A stretch of 64,000 bases of DNA from Tetragonia tetragonoides (GCA_038025085.1 CM076143.1:38981001-39045000); one strand, 5' to 3'; shown: positions 50,201 through 62,316, numbered from the stretch's first letter. Notes: generated by a model from the sequence alone, not told the origin. Program-made: numbers and translations.

Positions 50201-50748
50201 TTGTTTTTTCTATACTAGGCAATCTTATCTCCTTTTTCCCATTGCTTCACACAAGAGTCATATATACCTTATAGTTTAGAGGAAGATTTCCTTCTTCTCA
50301 AGCATAATTTGAGTCTATCTTGAGAGGTTTGTATAGAACCTGATGTAGTTGTTCTTTGTTTTTTAATAAGGTGGGGGATTTTGGCTGATGGAGACTGACA
50401 CAACACACAATCAATCTGCACTTGCACTACCCCAACTTCTGACCATTGTAGGAAAGGGATGAGCTGGTCGTTTGACCTAACTATGAGACAACATTTTCCT
50501 CTTTTGATCACATCAAAATGAGATCAAGGCTGCAAGTCTGTATAGTTCTGCACAATAGAAGTTGGTCATGACTAACCTACTCTGCTGCAAATATTGAAAG
50601 GGTGATTAAAGGGGTCATAAGCAGTAAGTGGTTTATATTGAAATATAGTCAATTGTTGTTCTAGCCTGTTTTTTTGGCGCATTGTGATATGAAGCTTTCT
50701 CCATCTAGGGTTTTTACCGTATAATTTGGTTTTAAAAGAAGGTCGGAA

Positions 50749-50910
50749 CCCTGAGGGGGTAGCTCAGTAGGTAAGACATCTGAGAAATATTTCAGAGGTC
50801 TCAGGTTTGAGATGTCCTCTCAGAGCCACCGGAGGTTTTACAAGTCGTTACCTCAGGGCCCATGGGATTTGTCAAACAAAGCTTGGACACCCATGTTATC
50901 TTAAAAAAAG
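50749..50910 (+). mobile_element. tRNA-derived SINE, full-length copy inside the Helitron
   Basis: A-box TAGCTCAGTAGG (50760-50771), B-box GGTTTGAGATGTCC (50804-50817), 3' part CACCCATGTTATCTT and an A-rich end. It is the longest of three related copies in the window. A clear target duplication was not resolved. Confidence 0.75.
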
Positions 50911-51783
50911 ATGAAGGTTGTATTCAGTATTCTAAACATACAAGTACCCCGGTGTTTTCACTTCAAAACTTGTGCTAACATGATCTGCATTTTTTCTTTC
51001 TCTTTCAGATTTGGCGTCGTCGACGTTCTTCAATAGGTAAAAACCCTAGCCAGTGGTCTCAAATCTCAATCTGCTGGAATCCATTTTGAACTTTGACGAG
51101 CTGCTGAGTCACTGACTCACTGTCCATTACAAGGCCAAGTAGGTAATACTTCATTGCTTCCTCTATCTATTCCATTGATCTAAGAATTTCGGTTTCATCT
51201 CATAATACCAACATGATTTAAGTTTGATTTAAGAATATTGATGTTCAAAGTTGAGTGCTCAAGTTGTGCTCTGTGGTTGTAGGAAAAGAGCAAGTAACAA
51301 GTTGTACAGCCTATTTCAAAGAAACTTTGGACATACCAATTGCGGAGTCTAAGGATGCTATGTGTGGTCTTTCAATAGCCGATATTCATAATTTCATGAA
51401 TGTGGTGAGGGAGAAAGATTGCTTACAGCTGATAATGAAATTAAGAATCATTTTTAGGATGTAATGAGTTTGATCTTATTTTAGAAGCTATTTCAATTCA
51501 GCTTTTGGAGTCACGTATGTAGGTGTGGTAACTCTTTTGGTTTTGGACATGGTGTAATAACTTAAAAAAGTGGTGACTTATTTATTTGGGAATTTATTTT
51601 TCTGAAACTTCACGAGGCATAATTGGATTTGAGTAGTTTTTGACCTTTTATAAATGTAACTCGTCAACTAATTGAACTCCATACTAAACTGTGAAATCAT
51701 TCTATTAATGTGCAAAATCATTAAAAGTTTTAACTGACAAATGCTAATTAATGTTAATACAATAAATTAATCAACTTGGGGGG

Positions 51784-51802
51784 CCGCGTGCGATGCACGT
51801 GG
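51784..51802 (+). terminator. Helitron 3' hairpin
   Basis: Stem CCGCGTGC / GCACGTGG (one G.T pair) with loop GAT, 8 nt before CTAG. This is the rolling-circle termination signal of Helitrons, not a transcription terminator. Confidence 0.75.
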
Positions 51803-51814
51803 ACTAACAACTAG

Positions 51815-52554
51815 TAATCAAAAATGTGGAGAGATGAAAAATGGGATGGAAATGTTGTAATTGACATATTTTGGAAAAATCTTTACCTATATATTTGCTA
51901 AATGACCAAATTAGTACAAATTGGACACATCACCAGATTAGTACAAATTGGACACAAATACCCTTATTATATTTTCTCCCTGTCTCCCCCTTCTCTCTCT
52001 TCTAACCCATGTTCTCTCACATCTAACCCACAAAAGCAACCCACTAAAACGAGCCCCTTCGCAACCATCTCCACCGCCCCTCTCTCTAGTGACCACATCC
52101 CCTCTCTCCCGTGACCACCGCCTATTATGTCTTCGTCGACGTCAGGTCTGACACGGGTGCGAATTTAGTGATTTCATCTAATTTTTGTTTTAATTTGTTT
52201 TGTTTGAATTTCGCAAGTATGTTGAAGGAAACTGGCAGTAGAGTTTGTTCTCACTTGCTCGTGAGATATAGTAAGAACTCGTGTTCAATTACGTGACTGT
52301 ACAACCTTAAACCTTCTCAGGGAGTCATAATCATTAAAACCTTCAAGGAAAGCCAAAATCATGTTCTTTGTATACGGGACAAAACTCAAAAGTGGGACAT
52401 TGACACAAACAAGTGGGCTTGTTTGATTTAGTTAAATTTATTATCTTCATTCAAATTCTCTGTTGTTTGATGTTTTTGTGGTGTAATTGAATTTCATTAT
52501 TATTGACACTACTCCTGCTATTAAGGAAATTGGGTTTAAATGATTGTCTATTTC

Positions 52555-52601
<47 letters not shown>

Positions 52602-53336
52602 GCTGTTTATGAACTGCGGTTTGTGAGTTGCACATGAAGCTAAGCATTGTGCTTCATCTGATGCTCACGAAGCGTGTGTGTACTGCTTCGTTTAATGTAG
52701 ACGAAGCTTTTAGCCTGCTTCGTTTGAGTTTCATGAAGCTTGTGGTAGATTTTTCTTTTTTTTTGTTTTTTTTGGTAAAAGTAGAAATTTTATTTTAGGG
52801 TTCATGCTTGATAGACCTAACAAACATTTAGGTGGGTACATCTAGGTGGCTATGCACTACATAGAATATAAATTCTACTGGTAGAATCAAGGTAGCGGGA
52901 AAATAAATCTGTTCTGAGCCTTGTGCAGATGTTGCACTTGCTTCCTCAAAGATGTACATGACTCTGAAGGATATTTCTGATTTTCGGAGTCATAAAACAC
53001 TAGGAAACCACAATCTGAAGGACCATTGTACCTTACAGTTAAATATACTTTCGCCACACAATAAACACTTGCATTTTTCTTGGGAGCAACATTATACAAA
53101 CAACACTAAGAAAATAAAAGGTAACCTCGTTCCTAGAAATTTTATAAATGGACATTATGAAAGGTTTCGAGGTAACTTGCCCATGTGCCATACATGGATA
53201 GGAGTCTTGTTTTACCTTTTCTTTTCTTTTACATGCAAGATTAATGTTTGTTTGGTATCTTACCTAATGGAATCACCAGTGTGTTAAATTTTATTTAGAT
53301 GGCAGATACACATAAAGACTTTGGTATAGTGGTCGG
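51815..53336. other. Region between the Helitron and the MULE gene pair
   Basis: No gene is recognised. It has C/T-rich leader-like sequence at 51970-52120, a 44-nt T-run at 52557-52600, and alternating GCTTCGT / ACGAAGC words at about 52640-52740. The left end of the MULE should lie here, but no long inverted repeat was identified by eye. Confidence 0.5.
52557..52600 (+). repeat. 44-nt T-run
   Basis: An uninterrupted homopolymer, possibly the tail of a minus-strand retroposon; no source element was recognised. Confidence 0.7.
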
Positions 53337-55361
53337 TTGAAAGACCGTGTTGGTCCTGTGACAGCATTATCGAGAAGGTATGTTAGGAGGTATGAAGAGG
53401 TTGTTCAAATGCAAGAGGATTCGCAAAACACTCATCTTGAGACATGGGGACGGAATGACAATGATGAGGATCCCCCAGGTGATCACGTGACGGGAAATGT
53501 GGGTGAGGAGGAGCAGACAAAATCCGATGATTGGTTATTGACAGAAGCAGCTCCAGGAGGACCTAAGGATCATTCCTTGATCCCGAGCTTTGGTGGGCAT
53601 GTTTCTTATCACATATGGGATGCGTGGTAAGATATCTAAAGAGATTTCATATGTATTTGTGTCTTTTATTGTAATTGTTAACACTAACAAACATGTATAT
53701 TTGTTTTCAGGAGCGTAGTGTCTTGACTTGTCAAACACGGACTAACAAGCTTCAGTGGGAATGGTCCTGAAGATGGTGACACCCTGAGATATATACAAGG
53801 GACAAGCTATATCACTTGTAATCGTGCATGTTTAAGCACTTGAACATGCCGCTCATATCTGCGTTCGTGGAGAGATAGCAGCCAGACACAAATACTTTCC
53901 ACTTGCCATTTGGAGAAATGACTCTGACCCTTCACGATGTCGAGTTCATACTAGGTGACTCGATTTCCCGGAAGACAATGACTCATGACCTGCCTAGGGA
54001 GGAGGTTTTGAAGATAGTGGCACAAGACTTGTACATAAGCCCTGATGACGTGGGCAAGATGTGGCAGAATGGTGGTTTAAAGTTTGCATTGATTAGGGAC
54101 AGTCACAGTGCTTCGGCCCAGATTGATGCCCGACGTTACATAGCATATTTGTTGGGGGCGACATTATTCGTTGACAAGTTTCAGGCTTGCTTCTCAGCTC
54201 CATTCTGGCCCTTGCTAGTCGATCTGGACATGGTAGCAGAGTACGCATGGGGTGCAGCAGCTCTTACATATCTTTATCGACAACTTGGATTGACATCAAG
54301 GGCCAAGTGTAGACAGATGGTTGACTGCCTTACCTTGCTGGAAACGTGGATATATACGTACTTCCCCATGTTCCGGCCCAATGAACGAGTTGGTTCGACC
54401 AAGTCTCAACCATTTTCTTTGAGATGGGGCAGTGATAGAGCACCTAGAAAATCTCACGAGTCCCTAGTAGAGTACAGAAGGAGACTTGATCACATGAGAG
54501 TGGATAGGTGAGAAAAATACTTGATCAATACAAACCCGCGTACTGTACCTCTTGGTATTATTTACATTATTTTTTTTTGAATCTCAATAATATGTGGCAT
54601 GGACGTCGTACGGGATGGATATTGCTAACACTACCTGATTGACTCGATTCCATGGTTGTTTACGATATTTTGATATTGTTGAGCCATATATGCCAGAGCT
54701 TATCCTGAGGCAGCTTTGCTACACGCAGACCAATCCTATTAACCCTATTCTTCCCACTAAAGTTTCCAAATCGGCTAATAGTAAAAGGTATGTCGTCAAA
54801 TATCCGTGCAGAACAAATGGGATGCTCCAGAGTCACACGTTTTGAGTTCCGTTCAGTTGGGACACCGTGCCATCCCTCAACAAACTACGGCTCTGGATTA
54901 CATGACATGGTTCGTCCCGCGGACGCATCCCAAAGTACAGAACAATGATCACCTACCAAATGATATCCCACCAATGAGGGAGGAGATGACTGATTCCACG
55001 GTAAATTTTTCGTGACTTGCTACTGTATTGACTTTACAATATTTCATCTAACTAATGCAATTGTATCTTTTAGCGCTTGCAACTTGTATACCAGTTGCTT
55101 CAACCATTAGATCTAGAGGTGTGTGGGCAGCTTAGTCTCACTATGGTTTGGTGGCATATCGACAAGCTCATCAAGATAGCGAGACCAGTTGGGGAGCGTG
55201 TTGATTTAGAAGAGCTGAATGATGATGCAGAGCCTCGTGCTTGGTCAACCCCTTGGAATGACTCCTCCAGTCGCCCTCCTCCTTCTTCTGATATCAATAC
55301 TGAAACTTCAAGTCATACTTCAGTGGCAACCTATAGACGTCGTAGGCGTAGGGATAAGTGA
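53337..55361 (+). pseudogene. Plant mobile domain (PMD) gene within the MULE
   Basis: Likely exons: about 53337-53627, 53710-54508, about 54590-54787, about 54800-55001 and 55074-55361. Conserved PMD blocks: GGPKDHSLIPSFGGHVSYHI, TFHLPFGEMTLTLHDVEFIL, DLDMVAEYAWGAAALTYLYR, CLRYFDIVEPYMPELILRQ and LDYMTWFVPRTHP. The C-terminus is basic (YRRRRRRDK). Damage: a frame break and stops after 53710, TAA near 53818, TAG at 53876-53878 in a position where PMDs have Trp, and a stop near 54638. The first exon lacks a convincing ATG. Known: PMDs were described in both Mutator-like and Ty3 elements and in the host MAIN/MAIL silencing factors. Inference: an element-borne gene, not a host gene. Confidence 0.75.
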
Positions 55362-55591
55362 TGTCTGACTCAAGTTCGTTGTTAATGTGAACGATCCACC
55401 ATCTTTTCTTATCACGAGGTTGTTGGTGCAACTTATCCAAACAAGATTTTAGCTCATTGTCCTCTTCCTCCGAGCCACCGTCTCCAACATCGTCTTTTGT
55501 TACTTCCATGCCAAGTGTCTTCCAAAATGGATGGATGTCCTCTACTTGAATACTCGTGTGTTTTTCCATCATGGGGTAGCTAAGTCGTGCA

Positions 55592-55945
55592 CACTACAAG
55601 AAAAATAGACTTGGGCGACAAACAAGTTCGTCGCCAAAAGTGGATTTTCGTCGCCCAAAACATTGTACGACGAAAATGATTTCGTCGCAAGATCGTCGCC
55701 CTAACGCCGTCGCTTAAAGTTTGGGCGACGAAAATCGATGGCTGTCGCACAAAGGTTTTGGGCGACGAACAAGTCCATTCATCGCCGAAAGCATGAGTTT
55801 TGTGCCACAAAATCCTTGTTTTGTGGCCAAAAGTGACCCTTTTGGGTTACGAATTCTGTTAATGGGCGATAAATTTAGCATATCTAGCGAGCAATATAAA
55901 TTTAGATTTGGGCGACGATTAGTTAGGATTTCGTAGCCCATTCTT
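55592..55945 (+). mobile_element. CACTA-like insert in the MULE transposase
   Basis: Starts CACTACAAGAAAAA at 55592, with many GGGCGACGA / TCGTCGCCC subterminal repeats up to about 55925. It separates the SWIM region from the C-terminal QVEDIHPFW block. The right CACTA end is missing or too diverged (only TTCTTTTT-like sequence), so the right border is approximate. Confidence 0.65.
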
Positions 55946-57224
55946 TTTCTTTTTTTTTTAATCATCCTCTAGAACCTGTATATATATTGGCATGTTCTTC
56001 GAGCATAAAGTATGCGCACATGGAAGACCATGGGTAGATCTCATATAACACCCACAAGCAAAAATATCCGAACCAACCTTCTCTGTTCGCATGAACTCAC
56101 TATCTAGCAAACGGACAACATGTCGTGTAATACGACCTCTCAACCTACGGAGTAAATGTAAGACTGTGATATGAGGTATAATAGTAAGAGACCTCCTCGA
56201 ATTCAACTTTGATTTCCCCTAATTGTATGTTCACCAATGAATTTATCTTAGGCCATATAGTAACAAAACTCCCAGTAGATGACCCTAAGAACATCTTCAA
56301 CACAGAATCTGCACTCTCAATTAATAATAATAATAATACCTGTTGATGGTTGTTGTACCTAAGTGCAATATTCGACTAGTCCACGGATACACAAATCTCT
56401 TCTTCCAGGGTGTAAGCCATGTGTCATGCACATATTTCAACAAAGCTGACATTCTTTTGTATGCTTCATTCATTTCTTTCATCATACACTCATACTCCTT
56501 CTCATCTGGGGCATTAACCACATTCTTTCATTGACCTTGTGAAAATGTAGTCCCAAACTCTTTACTATGAGCCAATTATGTGCATCTTTTTTCGACATTC
56601 CTGTTTATATGGAGTGTACATAACATATGATAAGAATCAGAGAACACTTCTCCAATAGAGTTAATCAATGCTAAATCTCTATCAGTAACAAGTACCCCAT
56701 AGGTTAAATGAGGACCAAACATATGTCTTAAATTTTCAAGTGCCCATGTTTAGCAATCTTCCGTCTCATCACTTAGAAATGCAAAAGCTACTAAAAGATT
56801 GCAACTCGTCGATGCAACTCCAACAATCTCCAAAAATGGCACCTTATATCGGTTTGTCTTGTAGGTGCAATCCATAACTAAGACTTGTGGAAAAATCCGA
56901 ATGAGGTCAAGTGACTTAGGATGGATGAACATCACATCACTTACTATATTGGTTCCTTGCTCCGTTCTATACCAGTGATGATATCCATTATCTTTGATGC
57001 ACTTCAACATTTGTTGTATCACTGAACGCCCATCCATCTCTTTCATTTTATACTTTTGTCTGGCATTGTAAATGTCCTTCATTGTGGATGCTTTGTCTCC
57101 TCCTCGTCCTTCCTATTGAGGTGATCTAAGATATCCTTGGGTTTTACATGGCTTCTAGTGAGTTCGAATACCTTCTGAAGTTTAGCTTTGGTCAATTTGG
57201 AAGCTGATCTATGACCATTGGAAT

Positions 57225-57801
57225 CAATGGCGGAACCAGGATTTTTTCTTGAGGGGGGCCGGAGATCAAATATGTTTTTTTTCGCACTAAATATGTTACT
57301 CTATATTGATTGAAGTATCGTTTTCTAGTCACAAAAATTCTGATAAATGTAGCCTCCATTTAAAATTAGTTAGCTTATAAAGAAATAAATCAAAGTAATG
57401 AAAAAAAAAAGTGGAGAATAATGATAGAAAGAACCAAAGCTGGGTGTAACAAAAGAAAATAAAAGAAAAATAATATAATAGCAAAGAAAAAATAAAAAAC
57501 AACATATTGTGAATAAGATATTTTTATTCTTTTGAAAGAGTGAATAAGATCTTTTGAGTAAGTAAAAAGCAAAGGAAAAAAAAGGAACCGCAAGTGAAAA
57601 GGAAGAAAAAAATGGCAAAGAAAGAGTAAAAAGGGTATTGCTGAGATTCGAACCCAAGATTAGCGCCCTCCCAAGTGTGTTATAGTGGTGGAAAGGAACC
57701 AATGGAGCAAAGTTAGATTTATCTCACTAAAATATACACATAATATTTAAGGATTTTCAGATCATGGGTGAGGCCATGGCCTCCCCCTGTCTCCGCCCCT
57801 G
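57225..57801. mobile_element. hAT-like non-autonomous element with perfect 8-bp duplication
   Basis: Ends CAATGGCGGAACCAGG and CTCCGCCCCTG are short imperfect inverted repeats. Flanks ATTGGAAT at 57217-57224 and 57802-57809 are identical; 8 bp is the hAT duplication length. 577 bp with no coding sequence. Removing it rejoins the MULE frame between NHHLGVYS and NGHRSA. Confidence 0.85.
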
Positions 57802-58329
57802 ATTGGAATATACACCAAGGTGATGGTTGTGGTTGCCGTTACTAACAAATAACCGCCAAGTTCCACCGTTATGTTCATTACCTTTTAAAGAAAAGGGACA
57901 ACACCATTTTTTTTATTAATGTATGCTTCCTAGTTTTGACACCCTCCTTCGATTTGGTCACTCTATAATTTCCACCCCTTTCACAAATAAGCACTACTCG
58001 ACCCCTTTCAAGTCCGTTACCCTTAGTAAACTTGTCAATAATAGCAAATATATTGTAAGGATATCCAACATTTTTTACCCAATCAATTAAATCTTGTCGA
58101 GTCGCAAAAAATCCGTTGGTCATAAAAAGATGACCATAATCTCTCTCTTCATCAGGAAAATCCTCCCCAGACTTGTCATCCTGCCCCAAAAAATATACGA
58201 ATGCATTATAAAGTATTTTATAAATGACAAAAATATTTTCAATAGAAAATAGTCTCCAAATATTACTGTTGGTGCACTAAACAACTAAGTGAGATGTTGA
58301 GATAGTTATTCCTAGTTTCGTGTGTTTAT

Positions 58330-58640
58330 CAGAAAGGTTCATGAGACAGTACGAATCTAACATGTTAGATTCATGAGACACTAATGAAGCTCATCAGTAA
58401 GCTTCATGCAATGTTGATGAAGCTTACCCACGATCTTTGTGATTAGTTCATAAAGCTTGTCCAATCGGTGGTCGTCCTCCATAAATTATTACATGAGAAG
58501 ATAATGGACCTAACCAAAATGTTCCATGAGGAATGCATAAAACTTTTGAACGAGCTATGTGAGACTATGATGAAACTTATGAATGACCTTCATGAGTGTC
58601 TCATGAAGCTCTTTCACTCTGCGAAATTTTGTTTACGGGA
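58330..58640. repeat. ATGAAGCTT-type diverged repeats in the MULE first intron
   Basis: Words such as TTCATGAGACA, GATGAAGCTTA, CATAAAGCTTG and CATGAAGCTC recur at irregular spacing in both orientations. Similar words occur at 52640-52745 on the other side of the gene pair. Confidence 0.5.
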
Positions 58641-58763
58641 ACATGCGAAAAACTGTTCTACAACAGTTAATACTAAATAAGACCACGAATGAGACTGAAA
58701 TACCTCAAGTTCATCGCCATCATCCATCATATCCCCAAAGATATTGTCACTATCCTCCATCAT

Positions 58764-59768
58764 TAAATTGTATTCAATATATTGAATCCAATAAAAGATT
58801 GGTTATTTTTGATAATTTTTGAGTGTATTGAGAAGTTTCAATTAGAGAAGTGGTGAAGAGAATAAAAAAGAGGCTTTCTACCTTTCGTAATATATGTTAG
58901 GGTTGTTTTGAGGAACCTAAGGTAAATGTTGGTGACATTTAGTAATTTAATGGCTGCGTTTAGCCCCAATCTATAAGAAGAGTGAAGGTGTTCGCGTAAT
59001 AAGTCGCCAACCTGGGTTAACGACTCTTTTACATAAATTGGCTTGGGCCTTAGCAATTAGGAGAGTCCAATTAGCCCATGACTTGCTATTCACCTGTCAA
59101 AATATGCGCAAGTATTCTAGACCATTCCTTACTCCTGCTCTCTTAAACTCTTTCCCCCATAATTACATTTTCTTATTCTTCACTCCAACTTGTGCAACCT
59201 CTTCTCTACTTGTGCAATTAGCAACCTCTTCTGTACTTGTGCGACTCCATCTTCGACCAACCACCCGTCCACCACTCAAACATCATATTTGGGTATTGTA
59301 ATGATTATTTATTTCCTTTTTTGGTTGTTTATGGTGCATGAATATTTGATTTTTATTGAGGTAATTGCATGTTGATTTAATTTGCTTTATTTGTTTTTGG
59401 GTTGTTTATTGGAGCAATTGCAAGAATATTTAACTCAGTTAGATAATTGCATCTTGATTTTTTTTGGGGTACCTTTAATTGATTAAATAATTTTCTCATA
59501 CTTTAGATTATTTGAAGAGTTCAAAATTATATTTATTCTTTTTTTTTTTCCCGTAATGTCTCAATGGTCTCTCCCTCTTCATCTTTCTATGCAATTAACA
59601 AATTGATGCCTTAATTTTACTAATAAAGCCATTTTTGGGTCCATATATTCTTCAAATTTGATTAGGATTTTGCTTCTGATTACAATTATATATCATGTTG
59701 TTTTACAGTTGGGTTAGAATTGTTTAGGGGTTTGAGGGGCACTAATGGTGAACTTCCTAGGCTAGAAG
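58764..59768. other. Region between MULE gene pair and CACTA element
   Basis: No gene is recognised. It should contain the right MULE end. TTGTGCAA(C/T)-type words repeat at 59188-59245. Confidence 0.45.
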
Positions 59769-62147
59769 CACTAGTACAGAAATAGCAAACTACGACGGGT
59801 AAAATACCCCTTCTACGACGGTTCCGCTCCTAGGAGCAACCGTAGTGTTTGCGGCTGGCGTAGTAAGTCTAATAACTATGACGGTTCATGAACCGTAGTA
59901 GTTTATAGAATCTACGACGGTTCAAAAGAGGAACCGTAGTAGTAAGTGGTTTTCCTACTACGGTTGCACTTTTCACCCATCGTAGATTCTATACTTACTA
60001 TTACGGTTGCAAGTAAGCACCCGTCGTTGATTTTCTTATTTTTTATCAAAAATAAAATAAATTTGCGATGATTTCATCCTATTTATATATGAACCCATCT
60101 TGGCTGATCTATTATTACACATCATAGACTGAATCAGATTTTCATAATAACTTATAATAAAAAAGATTTAAAAGAGTAACAACATTCATATACACCTGAT
60201 ACTATATCAGAATTTTATAATTAAGTAATAAAAAAAATAAACTAGTAACTATACAAAATGTAAATGACTCACTAATAACATTGAAGGACTCCTAGGAGCG
60301 TATAAATATTTTCATGTGGTGCTAATATGCTAGCGACAAATACATTTTTTCACTCTAGTAAGGCTGCAAGTCCATTTACAGCACCACAATGCCCAACATG
60401 AGCATGGTTGTGACTTGTGACCTCCTACCTGATAAATTAGACACACCAAAAAAGTGGTCAATTTCATTAGGTAAATGCAAGATATTGGCATAACAAAAGA
60501 AGCCAAATTCCTTTTAATTAAAGGATAGAAAGTCAATTTCAAAAATGACGATATATAGTAAGTGAAAGCAGTATATAAATTAATTGCTTAAAAGACCAAG
60601 TAGTAGAACTACATAATATTCAATGTTCGACTCGGGTGTGATATGATAGAAAATTAAATTACCATAAACAAACTTGAACGTTCTCAATTTCTCACACAAA
60701 GCTATAAGTGAGTGAATGATACTCTTTGACCATCTTCTAGGAAGGGTGCCTTTAAGTATCAACACAAGATTTACACAATTTCTTACAAAACTGATCATAC
60801 GTTTGCTCCATAGTATTTAACTTCCTAAGCTTAACAACATCTACCCCGCAGTAAAACAACAAACTGCAAATAAATATAAATTACAACAGGTCTCACAATT
60901 GACCTCTCAAATATACAATGTATGCACCATAGCTCCAGCAAGCCATCAACAGCACCGAACACTACAAAGGAAAAAAAAAAAAAAAAAAAAAAAAAAACAG
61001 TGTAGAGCACTAACCTTTTTAACCTGCAGCTCTTCATCATTTTGAGTCAAGAAGACTACTACACAACTTCATGGGCAAATAAGACATATTCAGGCACTAC
61101 ATAACATGTGCAAGGATCTGCTGAGAGTAGGTAGATACAAAGAAAATGTGTTTTATTAGACTCTTCAGCAACCATATACTAGGGGCAAAGGGGGCACTCA
61201 GTTGGAATGTGGAAAAGGAGGAGGCTATCCGTTGTGAGCAACCTACCAAGCAAAGCACAATCAATTACCTGAATTTTACTAGTAACAACGAACGAGTAAG
61301 GAACGACACTAAATATAATGGCAAGAAAAAATGGTAAACCATGGACAATGTAGAGCAATAGATGTCCCCTTAAATTGATCCCTTCCTACTGGAATAACTA
61401 GTCTAGACACCAATGAAGAGCAAGCAAGACAGTCTGGACACTCCCAATTATACCAAACAGACCCACAAAATCCTTGAAAGAGTTCCAACACCTAGAGGTA
61501 CATATAAAACTACAGTCAAGTGGCATAAAACTTAATTATTCAAATACTCTTTTTTGAGTTACAGAAGAACCAAGATTTCCAACATTTTCATCATGTTTCC
61601 ATCAAAACAATCGTAGTCTCATGGTCCCTACTCATTTAGAATCACAAATTAGAAACTCACAAAAGCAAAGTTGGAGAAACATGAGCAAAGAGTACCTTAT
61701 GTTAATGCTCTTTATAACCTCCATTTTTTCTTTTGAACCGTCACCTATAACAAAAAAAAAAAAAAAAAAACCCCAAAAATACTATCAGAAGTCAGAAGAA
61801 ACATAAAAAACGACTTCACATGTCAAACTCGAATCAAAACTCAACCCTAAAAACACCAAATTTGACCTGCTTAATTGCAAATTGCTCGCATAAATCAAGG
61901 TTCATTTAACAAATCCAAATAGAAAATCAGAGGAACTAACTACAGCAATAAGTAATTGATATTCAACCTCAAAAGTTTGCCCGATTCACTATTCAGTTCA
62001 AGACAAAAATTAAAACCCTAACTTAACATGAATTGAAGGGAGAAAACAGGGAGAGAAAGAGAAGGAACTCTTACTAGGAGACGAAGGGGAATATTGGATG
62101 AGTAGATGACGCGACTCAACGATGATGAAGTCGACCATGGGACGTGG

Positions 62148-62262
62148 TGGTTCGATTTTTGTGGATCTGATTTCGCCCAAGCGGTAAGGGGTTCGATTTT
62201 GTTGGGATCGATTTCTCTAAGGCGGTGAGGGGTTCGATTTTGCGGGTTCGTCTTCTCCAAGG
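62148..62262. repeat. Imperfect tandem repeats inside the CACTA element
   Basis: Three units of about 35-50 bp, each with GGTTCGATTTT and a following GCGG/GGAG block. Confidence 0.6.
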
Positions 62263-62316
62263 TAGAAGAAGGCAATCATGGTTGTGGGTGTATATTGAGG
62301 AGAATATGGTTTGTTG

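Larger units (their letters stand above)
47325..51814 (+). mobile_element. Non-autonomous Helitron
   Basis: The 5' end TCTACTACCCTTATAAAA follows a host A at 47324 and is present twice in tandem (47325-47342, 47343-47360). The 3' end has a hairpin at 51784-51802, an 8-nt spacer and CTAG at 51811-51814 followed by T, as required for A|TC...CTAG|T insertion. About 4.5 kb with no Rep/helicase. The left part (about 47386-47745) is a C/T-rich leader with CCAAACCCTAATT and a GT donor-like site. The rest is AT-rich with small exon-like pieces (for example 51255-51464) of unknown origin. It has no recognisable complete gene; captured gene fragments are possible. Confidence 0.75.
53337..58763. mobile_element. 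Mutator-like element with convergent PMD and transposase genes
   Basis: A plus-strand PMD gene (to 55361) and a minus-strand MULE transposase (58763 to 55294) meet tail to tail with a small overlap. Both are damaged. The true element ends lie outside these coordinates and were not found. The transposase is further split by inserts at 55592 and 57225. Confidence 0.7.
55294..58763 (-). pseudogene. MULE transposase (FAR1/MURA-like), broken
   Basis: First exon 58763-58704 encodes an acidic start (MMEDSDNIFGDMMDDGDE). Its donor GTATTT splices to an acceptor before 58180 (DDKSGEDFPDEERDYGHLF). Then come an N-terminal zinc-binding-like region, HNHHLGVYSNGHRSASKLTK, the transposase core with MDCTYKTNRYKVPFLE (first Asp) and VLVTDRDLALINSI (second Asp), a SWIM zinc finger (CGCYMRSTHGLPCAH near 56030) and QVEDIHPFWKTLG near 55530. 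Stops occur near 56750, 56570 and 56530, with a frameshift near 57083. Two transposon inserts (55592-55945, 57225-57801) split it. In an intact MULE this protein cuts and pastes the element. Confidence 0.8.

Noticed and set aside
50749..50830. Possible tRNA gene (A-box and B-box present)
   Set aside because: No cloverleaf could be formed; the sequence continues into a SINE body with an A tail and related copies elsewhere.
58468..58680. 70-residue Leu/Met/His-rich frame resembling heptads
   Set aside because: It runs through ATGAAGCTT-type repeats in an intron, so the periodicity comes from DNA repeats.
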